Shown: positions 34,809-45,774, counted from the stretch's first letter. The stretch is 64,000 bases of DNA from Amorphophallus konjac (GCA_022559845.1 CM040128.1:181518691-181582690); one strand, 5' to 3'. Notes: generated by a model from the sequence alone, not told the origin. Numbers and translations are program-made.

Positions 34809-36436
34809 ATGTCGTCATACGACTTCTCTGCGGCCCATGAGGACTCCCTTCCTCGTGGTCTCCTTGAAGACCCACCTAGGGTCACCCACTTGCAAGGGGG
34901 AGAGGGGACGGCCCCTTCGCTCCCGACCTCTCTTGGCGAGGGTCCTCGACCCTCTTTTTCAAACCCGTCCAACCAGAATTCAGCCAGTACGATCCTCGAC
35001 ATGATGGCCCAGTTAGACCCCACCCAACTCCATCTCATCAGACAAGCTTTGCAAGGGGGCGATGCCCCGGCCTCAGCTCTGGCTCATGCCACGGCCAATG
35101 TCGCCACTTCAGCTCCTGTGGTCGGGACCACTTCCGTGGCTCCCATTGACCTTACTCCAGTCCGCCCTCAGAACTTTCGCTATCCCAATATGGAAATGGG
35201 CCAGGCGTCCACATCGGTCCATCAGCAACTGGATAAAGGGAAATCCCCGATCCCCTCTGTTCCTTATCTTGAGCCATACCCTACAATTTCTCCATCGCCT
35301 CAGGCCCTCATAGCCCCGGCAGACTTCGCTAGGTCACAGTCGGGGGCGGCTCAGGTCGCTCATACAGATATGGGCCCTTCCTCGGCCCATTACCCCTCTT
35401 ATGGGCCGCCTCCTTCGTCAGTTTATCCTTTGGTTGCCTATCCGGGTGCTACTCCTCTTGCTCCCCCCCCCCTCCTTCCCGGGAACGAGAAATTATTGAC
35501 AAGTGGGCTGCTATGCAGCAACAAATTGATCTCCTCCACAAGCGGGTCGGCCCGCAATCTCTTGCCGATGTCCCTATCCTTAACTTCAGGGACCTACGTT
35601 TTCCTTCCCAGTCGGAACTCCCCGTGTACCGCAAATATGATGGGAATGGCAACCCGTTCATCCATGTCCGAGAGTTCTTGTACGAGTCTGTGCAGTTCCA
35701 ACAGGATGATCGCTTGATGGCTTATTTGTTCCGTCGGTCCCTGGAGGGGGTCGCACTGGAATGGTTTTACACCTTGCCTCTGGAGGAGGCTGAGAATTTC
35801 AAGACCGTCAAGGAGAGGTTCATACAGACGTTTCATGATCGGGTCGGACCCGAGTACTCTTTCACTGACCTGGTGGCGGAGAAGATGAAGCCGGAATAAG
35901 ACTTTGCAACCTATGCAGACCGCTGGAGACAGATGGCCTCACGGGTGCCCGGGCAGATTCCAGAAGAGGAAAAAGTAAAGTTGTTAATTTCCAATGCTAC
36001 GCCAACTTTCAGAAACATTCTGGCAATGAATGACATTTCAAACATGCACCAGCTATACAGCAGAGCCAGGTTTATCCAAACCCAATTTAAAGACTCCCCC
36101 ATCCATTCTTTATTCGAGGCCCAGAAACCCAAAGCCACCAAGAAAACCCAGGGCCCCGTCACTGAGGGGGTACAAATTAACGAGCAAGTCCAGGCCGTTC
36201 AGTTCCCCTAACACGCCGCTCCACCCCGCTTCCCGCCACCTCAGCGCAACCCCCAGTTCACTGCTCCGCAAGTTCCCCAGCCTGCCTTCCAAGTCCCGCA
36301 ATACCCTCAACAGGCACCTCCGCCACCTCAACAGCCTCAGCGGCCCCCGCAGTACAATAATGTTCCTCTACCCCCCACCTATAGCTCTGCTCGACCGGCT
36401 CCAAAGAGGGCTCATTACCCCCCTCTTCCGGAGACC
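34809..36436 (+). pseudogene. gag: Element B gag, N-terminal and capsid part
   Basis: ATG 34809 (MSSYDFS) chosen because element A starts alike. N-terminal 220 residues are Pro/Ser-rich. A frameshift at the C-run near 35465-35474 separates them from the capsid core (WAAMQQQIDLLHKRVGPQS; DRLMAYLFRRSLEGVALEWF near 35705-35765; VKERFIQTFHDRVGPEYS). In-frame TAA codons at 35897-35899 and 36209-36211 follow. Reading resumes in the same frame into the nucleocapsid-protease ORF starting 36437. Family role: particle assembly. The few lesions suggest recent decay. Confidence 0.9.
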
Positions 36437-38983
36437 TTGCCAGATATTTTCTCTGCTCTAATGTACACTGGTGACCTCCAGCTGCCTCCTGAACGCTCGA
36501 ACTGGAATCCGGCCGCCGACCAATCTCGATATTGTATATTCCATCGGCAACCCGGGCACACGGTAGAGCGATGCTATCAGTTTAGAGACCTGGTGTATGA
36601 TTTGCATGAGGGCCAGAGGATTGATTGGGCCCAAATGCGCCAGCTAATTGAGGATATCAAGCAGAGGCAGAGACAGGCCAGGCCGCAACAGGCGGCGCCC
36701 CAGCAGCAGCAGCAGCAACAGCCCCAACAGCAACCGCAACCTCAACCGCAGCAGCAAGACCTTGGGATCCATCAAAATCCCATGCCAATGCATCAGCCCG
36801 CTCCTCCGCAGCAACAACAACCGCCGGCACCGGCTCCAGCACAAGTGAATGTGGTCCAGCGCCCAGCCCCCAACGTTGGGTGGACATTTGATGATGAGAC
36901 CCCCGCCCATCTCTTGGCCTTACACCACCACTACTCTCCCACACCTGCCATCCCCTCCATCCTTAGACCCGCCGCTACACCGCCCGTCACTTCCCCCGCG
37001 TCGCCTCTTAGGCCCTCTACATTCCCCTGTACTCCATCCGTCCTCTCACCACCACCCGCCGTGCCTCCCATCATCTCCCCTAAGCTTAACCCTTCACCCA
37101 TTTCCCCTCCACCAGGGCCCATTAATCCCACTCCCGTCATCCTCACCCCCATCTCCACGCCATTCGCCTACCCCACCAGGCCGAGCGGGGGTCCAGTCCA
37201 GGCCGTACAAGCATCGCAATGCGCCCTTCGGAGCGGGCGTCCCTTCCAGAGAATGTTTCCTTCCCCAGGTGCATCTGCACCAAACCCTGCAGTTTCCTCC
37301 CCTACAGTTGAACCAGAGGAGATAGATCCGGTGCCGGGCACAAGATATGACTTATTACAGCATTTAGACCGGCTGTCGGCTAAAATCTCGGTGTTAGAGC
37401 TGATCAAGAGATCGCCGCTACACCAAGACGCCCTGAAAATCTTCCTACAGAAAGTTATGGTGAGCGAGGATGTGGCGGTGGATAGCCTGCCCGCGGTCTT
37501 GGCCACGATCACAAAGGGGCCCTCTATCGCATTTGTTGAGTCAGAATTAGCTCCTCCTGAGGCACGGCAGATGCCGTTATGTATTACCATCTCTTTAAAC
37601 AAAACAACAGTGGAATCCGCCCTTGTGGATACAGGGGCATCGATAAATGTCTGCCCATTGAGTACCCTTCGTGCTTGTAATATATCAGAGGAAATGCTCA
37701 AGCCTACACCAACCACGATAGCCGCATATGATAACTCCAGACGTGCTTGTCACGGGGTAGTAACTGTGCAGGCCGAGCTAGGGCCCTTGGTGATGGATGT
37801 AGAATTTTATGTGTTGGACATAGACCCAATGTTCAAAGCCATTCTGGGTCGTCCATGGTTGAATAGTTTGAACGCTGTCCCCTCGACCGCCCACCAGTGT
37901 CTGAAGTTCCCATTCCAGGGGCGAGTGGTCAAGGTGAAAAGTGTTTCTAAAATTCAAAACGTTGACGCCATAGCAGCCAAGATTCTACCCACACTATGGC
38001 CGAGTAACAGACCGGTTCTATCTGTCATGGACTTGAACTATTCGTGGGCATATGCGTCGCGCAAGCCCACCGCTGCACCAATCAATGTGAAGGTTAAGCC
38101 CAAGATGAGAGACTCCAAAGGGTGGCATATAATTCTAAAATTGGGCTATCAGCCAGGCCGAGGACTCGGCGCACAACTGCAGGGCCGAACCAACCCCGTT
38201 CCCAGGGGAAGGAAGATGGGCCGTCGGGGCCTCGGCTACCATGAATCCTCCATGTCAGTGCTTGGGGACTCTCGGCCGTTGACCTGGGACTACCGGCAAC
38301 ACTTTGTGAAAGGTCCGTTGCAGCCCGGCACCTTGAAGACCTCGCCATCCAGCCTGGAAGAAAAGATAGACGAAGCTTGTGCTGTTGCCGATCCTCCACC
38401 ATCACCGCAAGGGCTAGCCGGTGACTTAGAAGACTTTGCTAACTACTTTACAAAGATGTTTTATGAAGAAGAGGGTGACCCAAAGAAGAAGGAGACGCAG
38501 CTGGTAAGGCGCCCCCCGATGCCATTGGCTCGCCAGGGGCCCCGGAAGACGGGGAGCTCCATCACTACTTATTCTATGTCCCCATCCCGTCTCGCTTCCT
38601 GGTTTCAACAGCGGGATTCTGTTCCCCGTTCCCCTCCACTCCTGGTCGACCCGTACTTTGCGGAGAGACCCGAAATTTTATTCGTTCCATGTGCTTGCGG
38701 GCGCTGCCCGCCCATTGATCAATCAACCCTATTCACTCCTCCTCCTCCAGGAGCTCAGCTCCATGAAATGTGGTTTAAGTCTTCTGACCCTTTCTTTGAC
38801 TGCATCTTCCCGGAATTGTTCCTCATGCAACTTCCTCCTCCTCCGCCTTCTTCCTCCTGTTGTGTGATCACTTCCGGTCTCCAAAAAAAAATGCCAATTC
38901 CAAAACGGAGGTCTCCATGGAAGATTACGCTATGTTCTGCTCAGATCCCCAGGGGCGCGAGACCCCTGTTTCTTTTCCGGTAG
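36437..38983 (+). CDS. pro: Element B nucleocapsid - aspartic protease - G-patch ORF
   Basis: 848 codons from the first Met after a stop; really the continuation of gag. Order: variant zinc knuckle CIFHRQPGHTVERC (residues about 35-48, C-H-H-C), Gln-rich and Pro-rich linker (about 75-260), retroviral aspartic protease with VDTGAS (catalytic Asp about residue 398) and AILGRPWL (about 475), then a G-patch (GWHIILKLGY...GRGLGA...RRGLGYHE, about 562-605). G-patches bind RNA or activate helicases and also occur after retroviral proteases. The frame ends 123 nt inside the pol frame; the switch is at an A9 run (38883-38891). Confidence 0.9.
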   Translation: MPDIFSALMYTGDLQLPPERSNWNPAADQSRYCIFHRQPGHTVERCYQFRDLVYDLHEGQRIDWAQMRQLIEDIKQRQRQARPQQAAPQQQQQQQPQQQPQPQPQQQDLGIHQNPMPMHQPAPPQQQQPPAPAPAQVNVVQRPAPNVGWTFDDETPAHLLALHHHYSPTPAIPSILRPAATPPVTSPASPLRPSTFPCTPSVLSPPPAVPPIISPKLNPSPISPPPGPINPTPVILTPISTPFAYPTRPSGGPVQAVQASQCALRSGRPFQRMFPSPGASAPNPAVSSPTVEPEEIDPVPGTRYDLLQHLDRLSAKISVLELIKRSPLHQDALKIFLQKVMVSEDVAVDSLPAVLATITKGPSIAFVESELAPPEARQMPLCITISLNKTTVESALVDTGASINVCPLSTLRACNISEEMLKPTPTTIAAYDNSRRACHGVVTVQAELGPLVMDVEFYVLDIDPMFKAILGRPWLNSLNAVPSTAHQCLKFPFQGRVVKVKSVSKIQNVDAIAAKILPTLWPSNRPVLSVMDLNYSWAYASRKPTAAPINVKVKPKMRDSKGWHIILKLGYQPGRGLGAQLQGRTNPVPRGRKMGRRGLGYHESSMSVLGDSRPLTWDYRQHFVKGPLQPGTLKTSPSSLEEKIDEACAVADPPPSPQGLAGDLEDFANYFTKMFYEEEGDPKKKETQLVRRPPMPLARQGPRKTGSSITTYSMSPSRLASWFQQRDSVPRSPPLLVDPYFAERPEILFVPCACGRCPPIDQSTLFTPPPPGAQLHEMWFKSSDPFFDCIFPELFLMQLPPPPPSSSCCVITSGLQKKMPIPKRRSPWKITLCSAQIPRGARPLFLFR

Positions 38984-41900
38984 ATTTCTTCTCCCCTAGA
39001 TTAGATGTACAGTGTACAGAGTCCTCTAGGATGGTCGAGTCAGTCAGGGTAGAGTCTAGTTCGAGTTTTGTCAGCCCATCCGCATCTGCGGCACCCGCCG
39101 TAACGCGCCCTCCTAAAACCATCCCCAGTATGTTTCTACAAGATTTGGCTGGGAGATGTCATGCTCTGTTGAAGTGTCCGAAATTTGTGGAGACCGCGAT
39201 TATCCTGGAAGATGATGAGGGAATTGATAAGGTATGGAGCAAGGATGGACTAGGAGTATATGACATTGTGAATGAGAAAGACCCAGTTGATGATGAGGAA
39301 GATGAGATGGATGACATTGCCGACCTATATGCTCAAGGCTTGAAGAAGTTCGACGAGCCTTCCGTAGCAGTGGATGAATCCACTAAAGAAATTAACCTCG
39401 GAACAGTAGAGGACCCCAGGCCCATACTTATTTCCGCCAATCTCCCTCCTCCAGTCGAAGAGGAACTTGTCAAAGTCTTGAGGGAGTACAGCGATTCTTT
39501 CACCTGGTCCTACGAAGACATGCCAGGCCTTGACCCCGCGTTGGTCGAACACAGGCTGATTCTCAAACCAGGGGCAACGCCCGTTAAACAGAAGGCAAGA
39601 AGATTTCACCCCCAGATGGCCTTGAGGATTAAGGAAGAAGTCGATAAATTGCATAAGGCCAGGTTCATTAGAGTGGTGTTGTACCCGCAATGGGTGGCAA
39701 ACATAGTCCCGGTGATGAAGAAGGATGGTAAAATTCGAATCTGTATTGACTTCAGGGACTTAAACAAGGCATGTCCGAAAGATGATTTTCCACTTCCTCA
39801 CATCGACGTCTTGGTCGATAATACAGCTGGGTACGAAGCCCTCTCCTTCATGGACGGCTACTCGGGGTATAACCAAATACTTTTGGCTCCGGAGGATCAA
39901 GAAAAGACCTCGTTCACCACACCTTGGGGCACGTACTGCTACGTCGTTATGCCATTTGGGTTGAAAAATGCAGGTGCCACCTACCAAAGAGCGATGATGG
40001 CTATCTTCCACGATATGATGCACGTTTATTTAGAAGCTTATGTGGATGATATTTTAGTCAAATCGAGGTCACAAGAAGAGCACCCCGCCATTCTAGCCAA
40101 GGTACTGCAAAGGGCTAGGGAATACAAGTTAAAGATGAATCCAAAGAAATGTGTGTTCGGAGTTGCATCAGGGAAATTACTTGGGTTTATAGTTAGTAAA
40201 CGGGGGATTCAGATAGATCCGAACAAGGCAAAGGCCGTCATGGAAATGCCACCGCTGAAGAACGTCACTGAGCTTCGAGGTTTGATCGGGCGTTTGCAAT
40301 TTATCAGGAGATTTATATCTCAGCATTCGCAAAGATGCCGCCCGTTTTATGACCTGTTAAAGGCCGGCGCGAAATTCGAATGGAATGAACAATGTCAAAA
40401 GGCCTATGAGGAACTCAAGGTGTACCTCTCTAATCCCCCGGTTCTACAACCACCCGTCCCTGGGAAACCCCTGATCCTGTACATTTCTGTAATTGAGGAC
40501 TCCCTAGGAGCTGTTTTGGCACAGGTTGATGATGAAGGAAGAGAAAGGGCGGCGTACTATCTCTCAAGGTTATTTAATCCTGCTGAATCCAAGTACACTG
40601 CTATGGAGAAAACCTGTGCAGCACTAGTGTGGGTAGCGCAGAGGCTTAAACACTACTTTCTCGCCCACGAGGTCAGGCTCATCTCTAGAATGGACCCCAT
40701 TCGTTATCTGTTGGAAAAGCCGGTCCTTTCTAATCGGCTAGCTCGCTGGCAAAGTTTTCTCTCCCAGTTCGACATCACCTTCATCGTGCAGAAAGCAATC
40801 AAAGGATATGCTATTGCCGAGCACCTAGCTCATTCTCCTATCCCTCGCACTGATTCCATTCAGGATGAATTCCCCGATGAACACCTGGCGGTGGTCACTC
40901 ATCTTCCTTTCTGGTCCCTCCACTTTGATGGCGCCCTTAATTCCCAGGGCAGCGGAGTCGGGGCCGTTCTCCTTACGCCAGAAGGGGTGACCATCCCCGT
41001 GGCATATCAACTCTCATTTCCCGCCACCAACAATATAGCCGAGTATGAGGCTCTCCTTGCCGGTCTGAAGCACGCCTACATCTTGGGTGCGCGATACCTA
41101 AACATCATAGGAGACTCCCAGCTGGTGCTGCGTCAAGTTTTGTCAACCTATCGCACCCGTGATCCTAAGCTCAAACCCTACCAGGATCTGGTCACGCTCT
41201 TGGCCAGGCAATTCAGGAAACTCGTCTATATTCACACTCCCCGCTCTCAGAATATCTTGGCCGACGCCCTGGCGTCTCTTGCCTCTTCTCTATCACTCCC
41301 CCTAAGTCGCGCCACCGAGACCATTGTGGTCCAAAGGCTAGACGTTCCTTCCCCGCAGGATTCCTGGTTCGACAACCTTAGGATGTCCGTAGAGAAGAAA
41401 GTAGAAAGGGAGGAAATAAAAGAGGTTTCATTAACTGAGCTCGAGGAGATCATTGAAGAGGAAGAATTGCCGTGGTTTTATGAGATCGAGCAATACTGCA
41501 AGGATGGTACATTTCCGGAAACAGCCAACGCTGAGCAACGAAAAGCCATTAGAAGAGTCGCCGCCAGGTACACGATCATCGCCGGTGAATTGTATAGGCG
41601 GGCTCTGAGTGGAGTTCTAATGAGGTGCCTAGATGACGAAGAAGCTTGGAAAGTCGTGGAAGCAGCCCACTCCAGCGAGTGTGGAGGGCATGTGAACGGA
41701 CAGGCCTTGGCAAAGAAGATTCTTAGGCAGGGCTATTACAGGCCAACTCTAGAAAAAGATTGCTCTACCTATGTCCGTAGGTGCCTTCAGTGCCAAATCC
41801 ATGCCGACAAAATCCACGCTCCGGCCTCTTCTCTTCATCCCATTACGGCCCCCTGGCCATTTTCTATGTGGGCCTTTGACACCATCGGGCCCCTCGGTGA

Positions 41901-42732
41901 TCCGAACTCTGCGATTAAACAGAAATCCTTCATTCTGACGGCTACAGAATACTTCACCAAGTGGGCCGAAGCTGAGGCTTATGTAGAAATCAAAGCCACC
42001 ACAGTATGCCGCTTCATCATGAAGAACATTATCTCACGATTCGGAGTGCCAAGCAGCATCGTCACTGACAACGGGCCTCAATTCATCTCACAAGAACTCC
42101 AGGACCTCTGTAAGAAATTCAATATAGTTTTGCATCATTCATCACCATACTACCCCCAAGGTAATGGCCAGGCTGAGGCCACGAATAAGACCCTTCTCAA
42201 AATTATCAAGAAAACATGCGAATCACATAAATTTGCTGATTGGGCCGACAAATTGATAGAAGCTCTATGGGCCTACCGCACCTCCGTCCGCACTCCCACA
42301 GGGCAGACTCCCTTTGCCCTCACCTACGGAATGGAAGCAGTGCTCCCGTATGAAATTCTAATCCCTTCCCTAAGGGTGCAGCTGGATAAGGAACTTAATC
42401 TCGACGAACATCGAGAGGCGTTGCTAATCCAACTGGAACTTTTAGACGAGAAGAGGTTGAATGCGGCCAATCATGTTTTAGTATATCAAAAGTGGGTCTC
42501 GCGATATTTTCAAAAAAAGGTCATCGAAAGAAAATTTCAAGTGGGTAATATGGTTCTGAAACGCAAATTCATCAGGTCTGCAGGTCCCAGGTCTAAGTTG
42601 CAACCCAACTGGGAAGGGCCCTTCGTAATCAAAGAAGCTTATCCTGGCAATGCGTATCGTCTAATTAACTCGGAGGGGGAGGAATTGCCGAACGCATGGA
42701 ATGGGCTGTATTTAAAACGTTTTCATCCATAA
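38860..42732 (+). CDS. pol: Element B pol: RT, RNase H, second RNase H, integrase
   Basis: 1290 codons, no internal stop. RT with KKDGKIRICIDFRDLNKACP, FMDGYSGYNQI and catalytic YVDD (residues 394-397). The first RNase H (about 536-620) has YIS where an Asp-bearing YTD-type motif is usual and is probably a degenerate connection. The second, archaeal-type RNase H (about 684-815) keeps FDGA, AEYEALLAG, GDSQLV and ADALA. Integrase has the H-H-C-C finger (CLQCQ) and D1007, D1070, E1106, i.e. D,D35E, then a C-terminal GPFVI/KRFHP tail. The annotated ATG is only the first Met; authentic translation probably enters from the protease frame. The most intact enzyme set in the window. No chromodomain seen. 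Confidence 0.95.
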   Translation: MCDHFRSPKKNANSKTEVSMEDYAMFCSDPQGRETPVSFPVDFFSPRLDVQCTESSRMVESVRVESSSSFVSPSASAAPAVTRPPKTIPSMFLQDLAGRCHALLKCPKFVETAIILEDDEGIDKVWSKDGLGVYDIVNEKDPVDDEEDEMDDIADLYAQGLKKFDEPSVAVDESTKEINLGTVEDPRPILISANLPPPVEEELVKVLREYSDSFTWSYEDMPGLDPALVEHRLILKPGATPVKQKARRFHPQMALRIKEEVDKLHKARFIRVVLYPQWVANIVPVMKKDGKIRICIDFRDLNKACPKDDFPLPHIDVLVDNTAGYEALSFMDGYSGYNQILLAPEDQEKTSFTTPWGTYCYVVMPFGLKNAGATYQRAMMAIFHDMMHVYLEAYVDDILVKSRSQEEHPAILAKVLQRAREYKLKMNPKKCVFGVASGKLLGFIVSKRGIQIDPNKAKAVMEMPPLKNVTELRGLIGRLQFIRRFISQHSQRCRPFYDLLKAGAKFEWNEQCQKAYEELKVYLSNPPVLQPPVPGKPLILYISVIEDSLGAVLAQVDDEGRERAAYYLSRLFNPAESKYTAMEKTCAALVWVAQRLKHYFLAHEVRLISRMDPIRYLLEKPVLSNRLARWQSFLSQFDITFIVQKAIKGYAIAEHLAHSPIPRTDSIQDEFPDEHLAVVTHLPFWSLHFDGALNSQGSGVGAVLLTPEGVTIPVAYQLSFPATNNIAEYEALLAGLKHAYILGARYLNIIGDSQLVLRQVLSTYRTRDPKLKPYQDLVTLLARQFRKLVYIHTPRSQNILADALASLASSLSLPLSRATETIVVQRLDVPSPQDSWFDNLRMSVEKKVEREEIKEVSLTELEEIIEEEELPWFYEIEQYCKDGTFPETANAEQRKAIRRVAARYTIIAGELYRRALSGVLMRCLDDEEAWKVVEAAHSSECGGHVNGQALAKKILRQGYYRPTLEKDCSTYVRRCLQCQIHADKIHAPASSLHPITAPWPFSMWAFDTIGPLGDPNSAIKQKSFILTATEYFTKWAEAEAYVEIKATTVCRFIMKNIISRFGVPSSIVTDNGPQFISQELQDLCKKFNIVLHHSSPYYPQGNGQAEATNKTLLKIIKKTCESHKFADWADKLIEALWAYRTSVRTPTGQTPFALTYGMEAVLPYEILIPSLRVQLDKELNLDEHREALLIQLELLDEKRLNAANHVLVYQKWVSRYFQKKVIERKFQVGNMVLKRKFIRSAGPRSKLQPNWEGPFVIKEAYPGNAYRLINSEGEELPNAWNGLYLKRFHP
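38883..38891 (+). other. A9 run at protease/pol frame switch
   Basis: Nine A residues lie in the 123-nt overlap of the two frames. Plausible coding crosses here: protease-side frame up to the run, pol-side frame after it. It may be a slip site for polymerase or ribosome, or a 1-nt indel mutation. Confidence 0.5.
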
Positions 42733-43510
42733 AAATAAAATCAGCGAACGGCTCGATGGCAGGGCATACCCCACCAAATTGCGAAAGGAGGACCCAGGTC
42801 CAGCATCTCACACACTACACGACCCCGTGGTGCGGTATTCTCATGCTACCCGACACCGTTTCTCCTTTGGCCATGCTCGGGGATGGTGGAAATCCTTGTA
42901 TTTCCTCTCTCTCGGTTGGAGATAGGGGCAAGTGGTGAATAAGGGGGCGAGGACTGACCCAGGCTCCCCGTTAAGAAGGGTCTCAAATAGGGGCAATCCG
43001 TCAAGACCTCACTCCGCAAAAGAAGAAAAAAAGAAAGAAGAGAAAGAAAAGGAAAGCAAACAAAAAAAAGAAAAAAGAAATGAACAGGGGCAAAAGCCGA
43101 AAGCACAAAGCTCGAAGCTCTCTGAATCCCCGAAGGATGCGGCTAGGCATGGCAAGAGTGGCAGTACAGTTTCCCCGCGGGACGTTATGAGCCCGGTCGC
43201 ATGCGTGCCTAGAGCGGGTGAAGGTTCGATGACGGATACAAAGCCCCGGTGCAACAGACCAGATTCTTTGAGAAAGGGGGGGTCCCGGGAAAGAACTCAA
43301 GCCCTAAAAACCTCTACACCTATCATCGGCTTCCCTACTCAATCCTTTTTACTTTCCCAAGGAATGAATCCCACCCCGGATATGGCCTCAGCAGAAGCAC
43401 CGTCGAGCAAAGTTGACGCCGATCACGGGTGGTCCCCCTTCCTGCACGCGCTGAACCTTGGAATTCCGTAGCAAGACGAGAAGGTCCCTGCTATTGAGAC
43501 CCGAGCTGGT
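42733..43510 (+). other. Element B post-pol spacer
   Basis: Purine-rich stretch at 43018-43085 gives open frames rich in Lys/Glu; no recognised domain. I see no gene. Confidence 0.6.
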
Positions 43511-43890
43511 TTCAAAACCCAAAAAATTCAAATATTTCAAAATCCAAAAAAATCAAACATTTCAAAACCCAAAAAATTCAAATATTTCAAAACCCAAAAT
43601 AATCAAATATTTCAAAATCCAAAAAAATCAAACATTTCAAAACCCAAAAAAAATCAAATATTTCAAAATCCAAAAAAATCAAATATTTCAAAACCCAAAG
43701 AAAATCAAATATTTCAAAACCCAAAAAAAAGCAAATATTTCAAAACCCAAACAAAATCAAACATTTCAAAACCCAAAAAAATCAAATATTTCAAAATCTA
43801 AAAAAAATCAAATCAAATATTTCAAAACTCGAAAAAAATCAAATATTTCAAAATCCAACAAAAATCAAATATTTCAAAATCCAACAAAAA
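43511..43890 (+). repeat. 25-27-bp A-rich tandem repeat, about 15 units
   Basis: Units TTCAAAACCCAAAAAAATCA-like start at 43511, 43536, 43561, 43586, 43611, 43636 and so on, with length drift by A-run slippage. A frame stays open through it (43458-44315) giving KYFKIQKNQ-like peptides, which I take to be a by-product. Confidence 0.92.
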
Positions 43891-44254
43891 TTGCGTTTAC
43901 ATGTTTTCTTCTTGCATTCATCTGCATTTTCTCGCACTTCGATATTTGTAAATTTAATAAGGCTCACCCCCTTGACCAAAAGTCAAGAATGGGTCGTCTC
44001 CTAACTTGCTGTAGGCAAGGGGCTGAGCCTAAAATAGATTTAATCTGTTTCATGTTTGCATGTGTGCAGGGGCAGGTCGGAAGGACAGTTGACTCGGGAC
44101 TACAGGAATATTCAATCCTCGCATTAGCCTATGCAATCACATCACATCATAATCATATTGCAAAGCTCAAACTCAATCTCATCAAATCTTATCATATATC
44201 AAGCTGTCCGAATATAAGAATCCTATCCCATATCATCATAAAAACAGAAGAAAA

Positions 44255-45688
44255 TCACTCAGTCTGCCGCTGGGCATCCCCGCGAGGACGTATCTCTCTC
44301 AACTCCCTAAGATAAGCCTGTCTAGTCTCTGAAGCCTCCTCGACCTCTGCTGGTAGGGTACGCACCCTGCTCACCTCCCACATGATCAACGCACTCCTGA
44401 CCGCCTGCTCGTCCTCCTCTGTCCCGATCCTCCGGGCCTGTAGCATGGGAAGGTAGGGTAGCGTAGGTAGCACCGTCCGGGGAAACCCGATCTGCAGGTA
44501 GCATCTGTGTGGGCTGTACATCGCAAAAGTGGTGTCGCTCACGAGCCTCAAGTCCAAGCCAACTCTCCTCGGTAGCCTGATGGTGGTATCATGGAGGAAA
44601 TCTGGGCGCATCACGAACCTATCCAGGGGCAGCCTGTTGATGTACGAGCGCCACTCGTCCCTGGTCTTCAGATCAGCCGTCCTGCACTCAACCTGTGGAG
44701 AAAATCTGAAGGCGCCCCCTATGAAGTGAAGGGGATGGCTCCCAAAGATCCTGCTAACTGAAGTAATATCCTCCCTCAGGGTGAACTTCATCCTAAACTC
44801 CCATCCAGCACTCCAATAGGATCATCGAACTAAAGAGAGGACCTCCTAAGGCTGCTGAAGTAAGGCCCTCATACAAATAAGCTAAGACAGCCTGAGAAAT
44901 GGAAAACTCCTGCCAAAGGCCGCTGATGGTGCTGAGTAAAGGAATCTCTAGGACATGGTCGGCTGAAGGGAAAAGGATGGCCCCACATAGGCAGATGGAC
45001 GCAGCTTTGGCTATGGCTTCAACCCACCCGCACCTATTCCGGCAATGCTCTACTACCCACTGGCTCAGAGGAAGGAGGTGGATGTGGCGAGGGTCTACGA
45101 AGGTGCGAACATCCCCGCTATCAGGTATAAATTCCCCTAGGATGAGTTTTGGGTCGATAGGGGCAACGGTATGGCATATCAAGTCTTCCTCCCCCACCTT
45201 GGACCTAGGGAGTCCGAAGTATGTCTCTACCTCCTCTAACAGGATGGTGGCCTTAAAAGATGGGAAGAAGAAAGTGTGAGTCTGAGGGTGCCAAATCTCC
45301 ATCAGAGCAGAGATACTATGCCAGTCTAAAGAAAGCTTGGGGTAATTTTGACCTAAAACTAGGAGGGAGTGTAGATGCCAGGATTTGAGAAGGTGAGTCA
45401 CCCCGAGGGGCAATGCACGGACCATGGGAGCCACCCACTTTAAATTAGAAAAGCGTCTCGGGCCAGGGAGAAGCTGAGAAGAGGAAAAGGCTAACGATGT
45501 AAGGAAATACAAGGGAAATTGAGAGAAATTACATATATTCTGATCTAACTTACCTCTCTTGTAGGGGAGGCGCTGAGATGACGAGGAATCAAGTTTAGCC
45601 GTTGGATCGCCTCCCGCTCCTTTCTAGCTGGTCTTGGCCCTTCAAAGGGCACTCCCTCCGCAGGACTTCCATCATAAGCCCTCTTCAT
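44255..45688 (-). pseudogene. PMD-like / DUF7745-like antisense gene, 2 exons, one frameshift
   Basis: Antisense to element B pol. TATAAATAG at 45774-45766, ATG 45688 (MKRAYDGSPAEG), exon 1 to 45554, an 80-bp intron (GTAAGT...CCTCTTCTCAG), exon 2 from 45473 in phase. Exon 2 has LSLDWHSISALMEIWHPQTHTF and FKATILLEEVETYFGLPRSK, the W-x-P...TLEE...LGLP pattern of PMD/DUF7745-type proteins, then helical segments. A frameshift near 44840 separates it from the last 170 codons (MKFTLREDI...), ending at a stop at 44255 with a charged helix (LPAEVEEASETRQAYLRELR). Clean promoter, intron and frame suggest recent expression. Function unknown; family assignment is by eye. Confidence 0.7.
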
Positions 45689-45765
45689 GATGAGGTGACG
45701 AGAATCAAAGGTTTTTAGGCTTTGGGAGAAAGAAGATGGATGAGTTGAAGGTTCAGACCTCCCTA

Positions 45766-45774
45766 CTATTTATA
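45766..45774 (-). promoter_or_regulatory. TATA box of the antisense DUF7745-like gene
   Basis: TATAAATAG on the minus strand, 78 bp upstream of ATG 45688; the ACGG mini-palindromes lie just upstream of it. Confidence 0.6.

Noticed and set aside
37168..37716. 182-codon minus ORF inside the protease region
   Set aside because: Shadow of the nucleocapsid-protease frame.
42932..43471. 179-codon Lys/Glu-rich ORF after element B pol
   Set aside because: Low-complexity purine stretch without a domain or conserved start; not supported as a gene.
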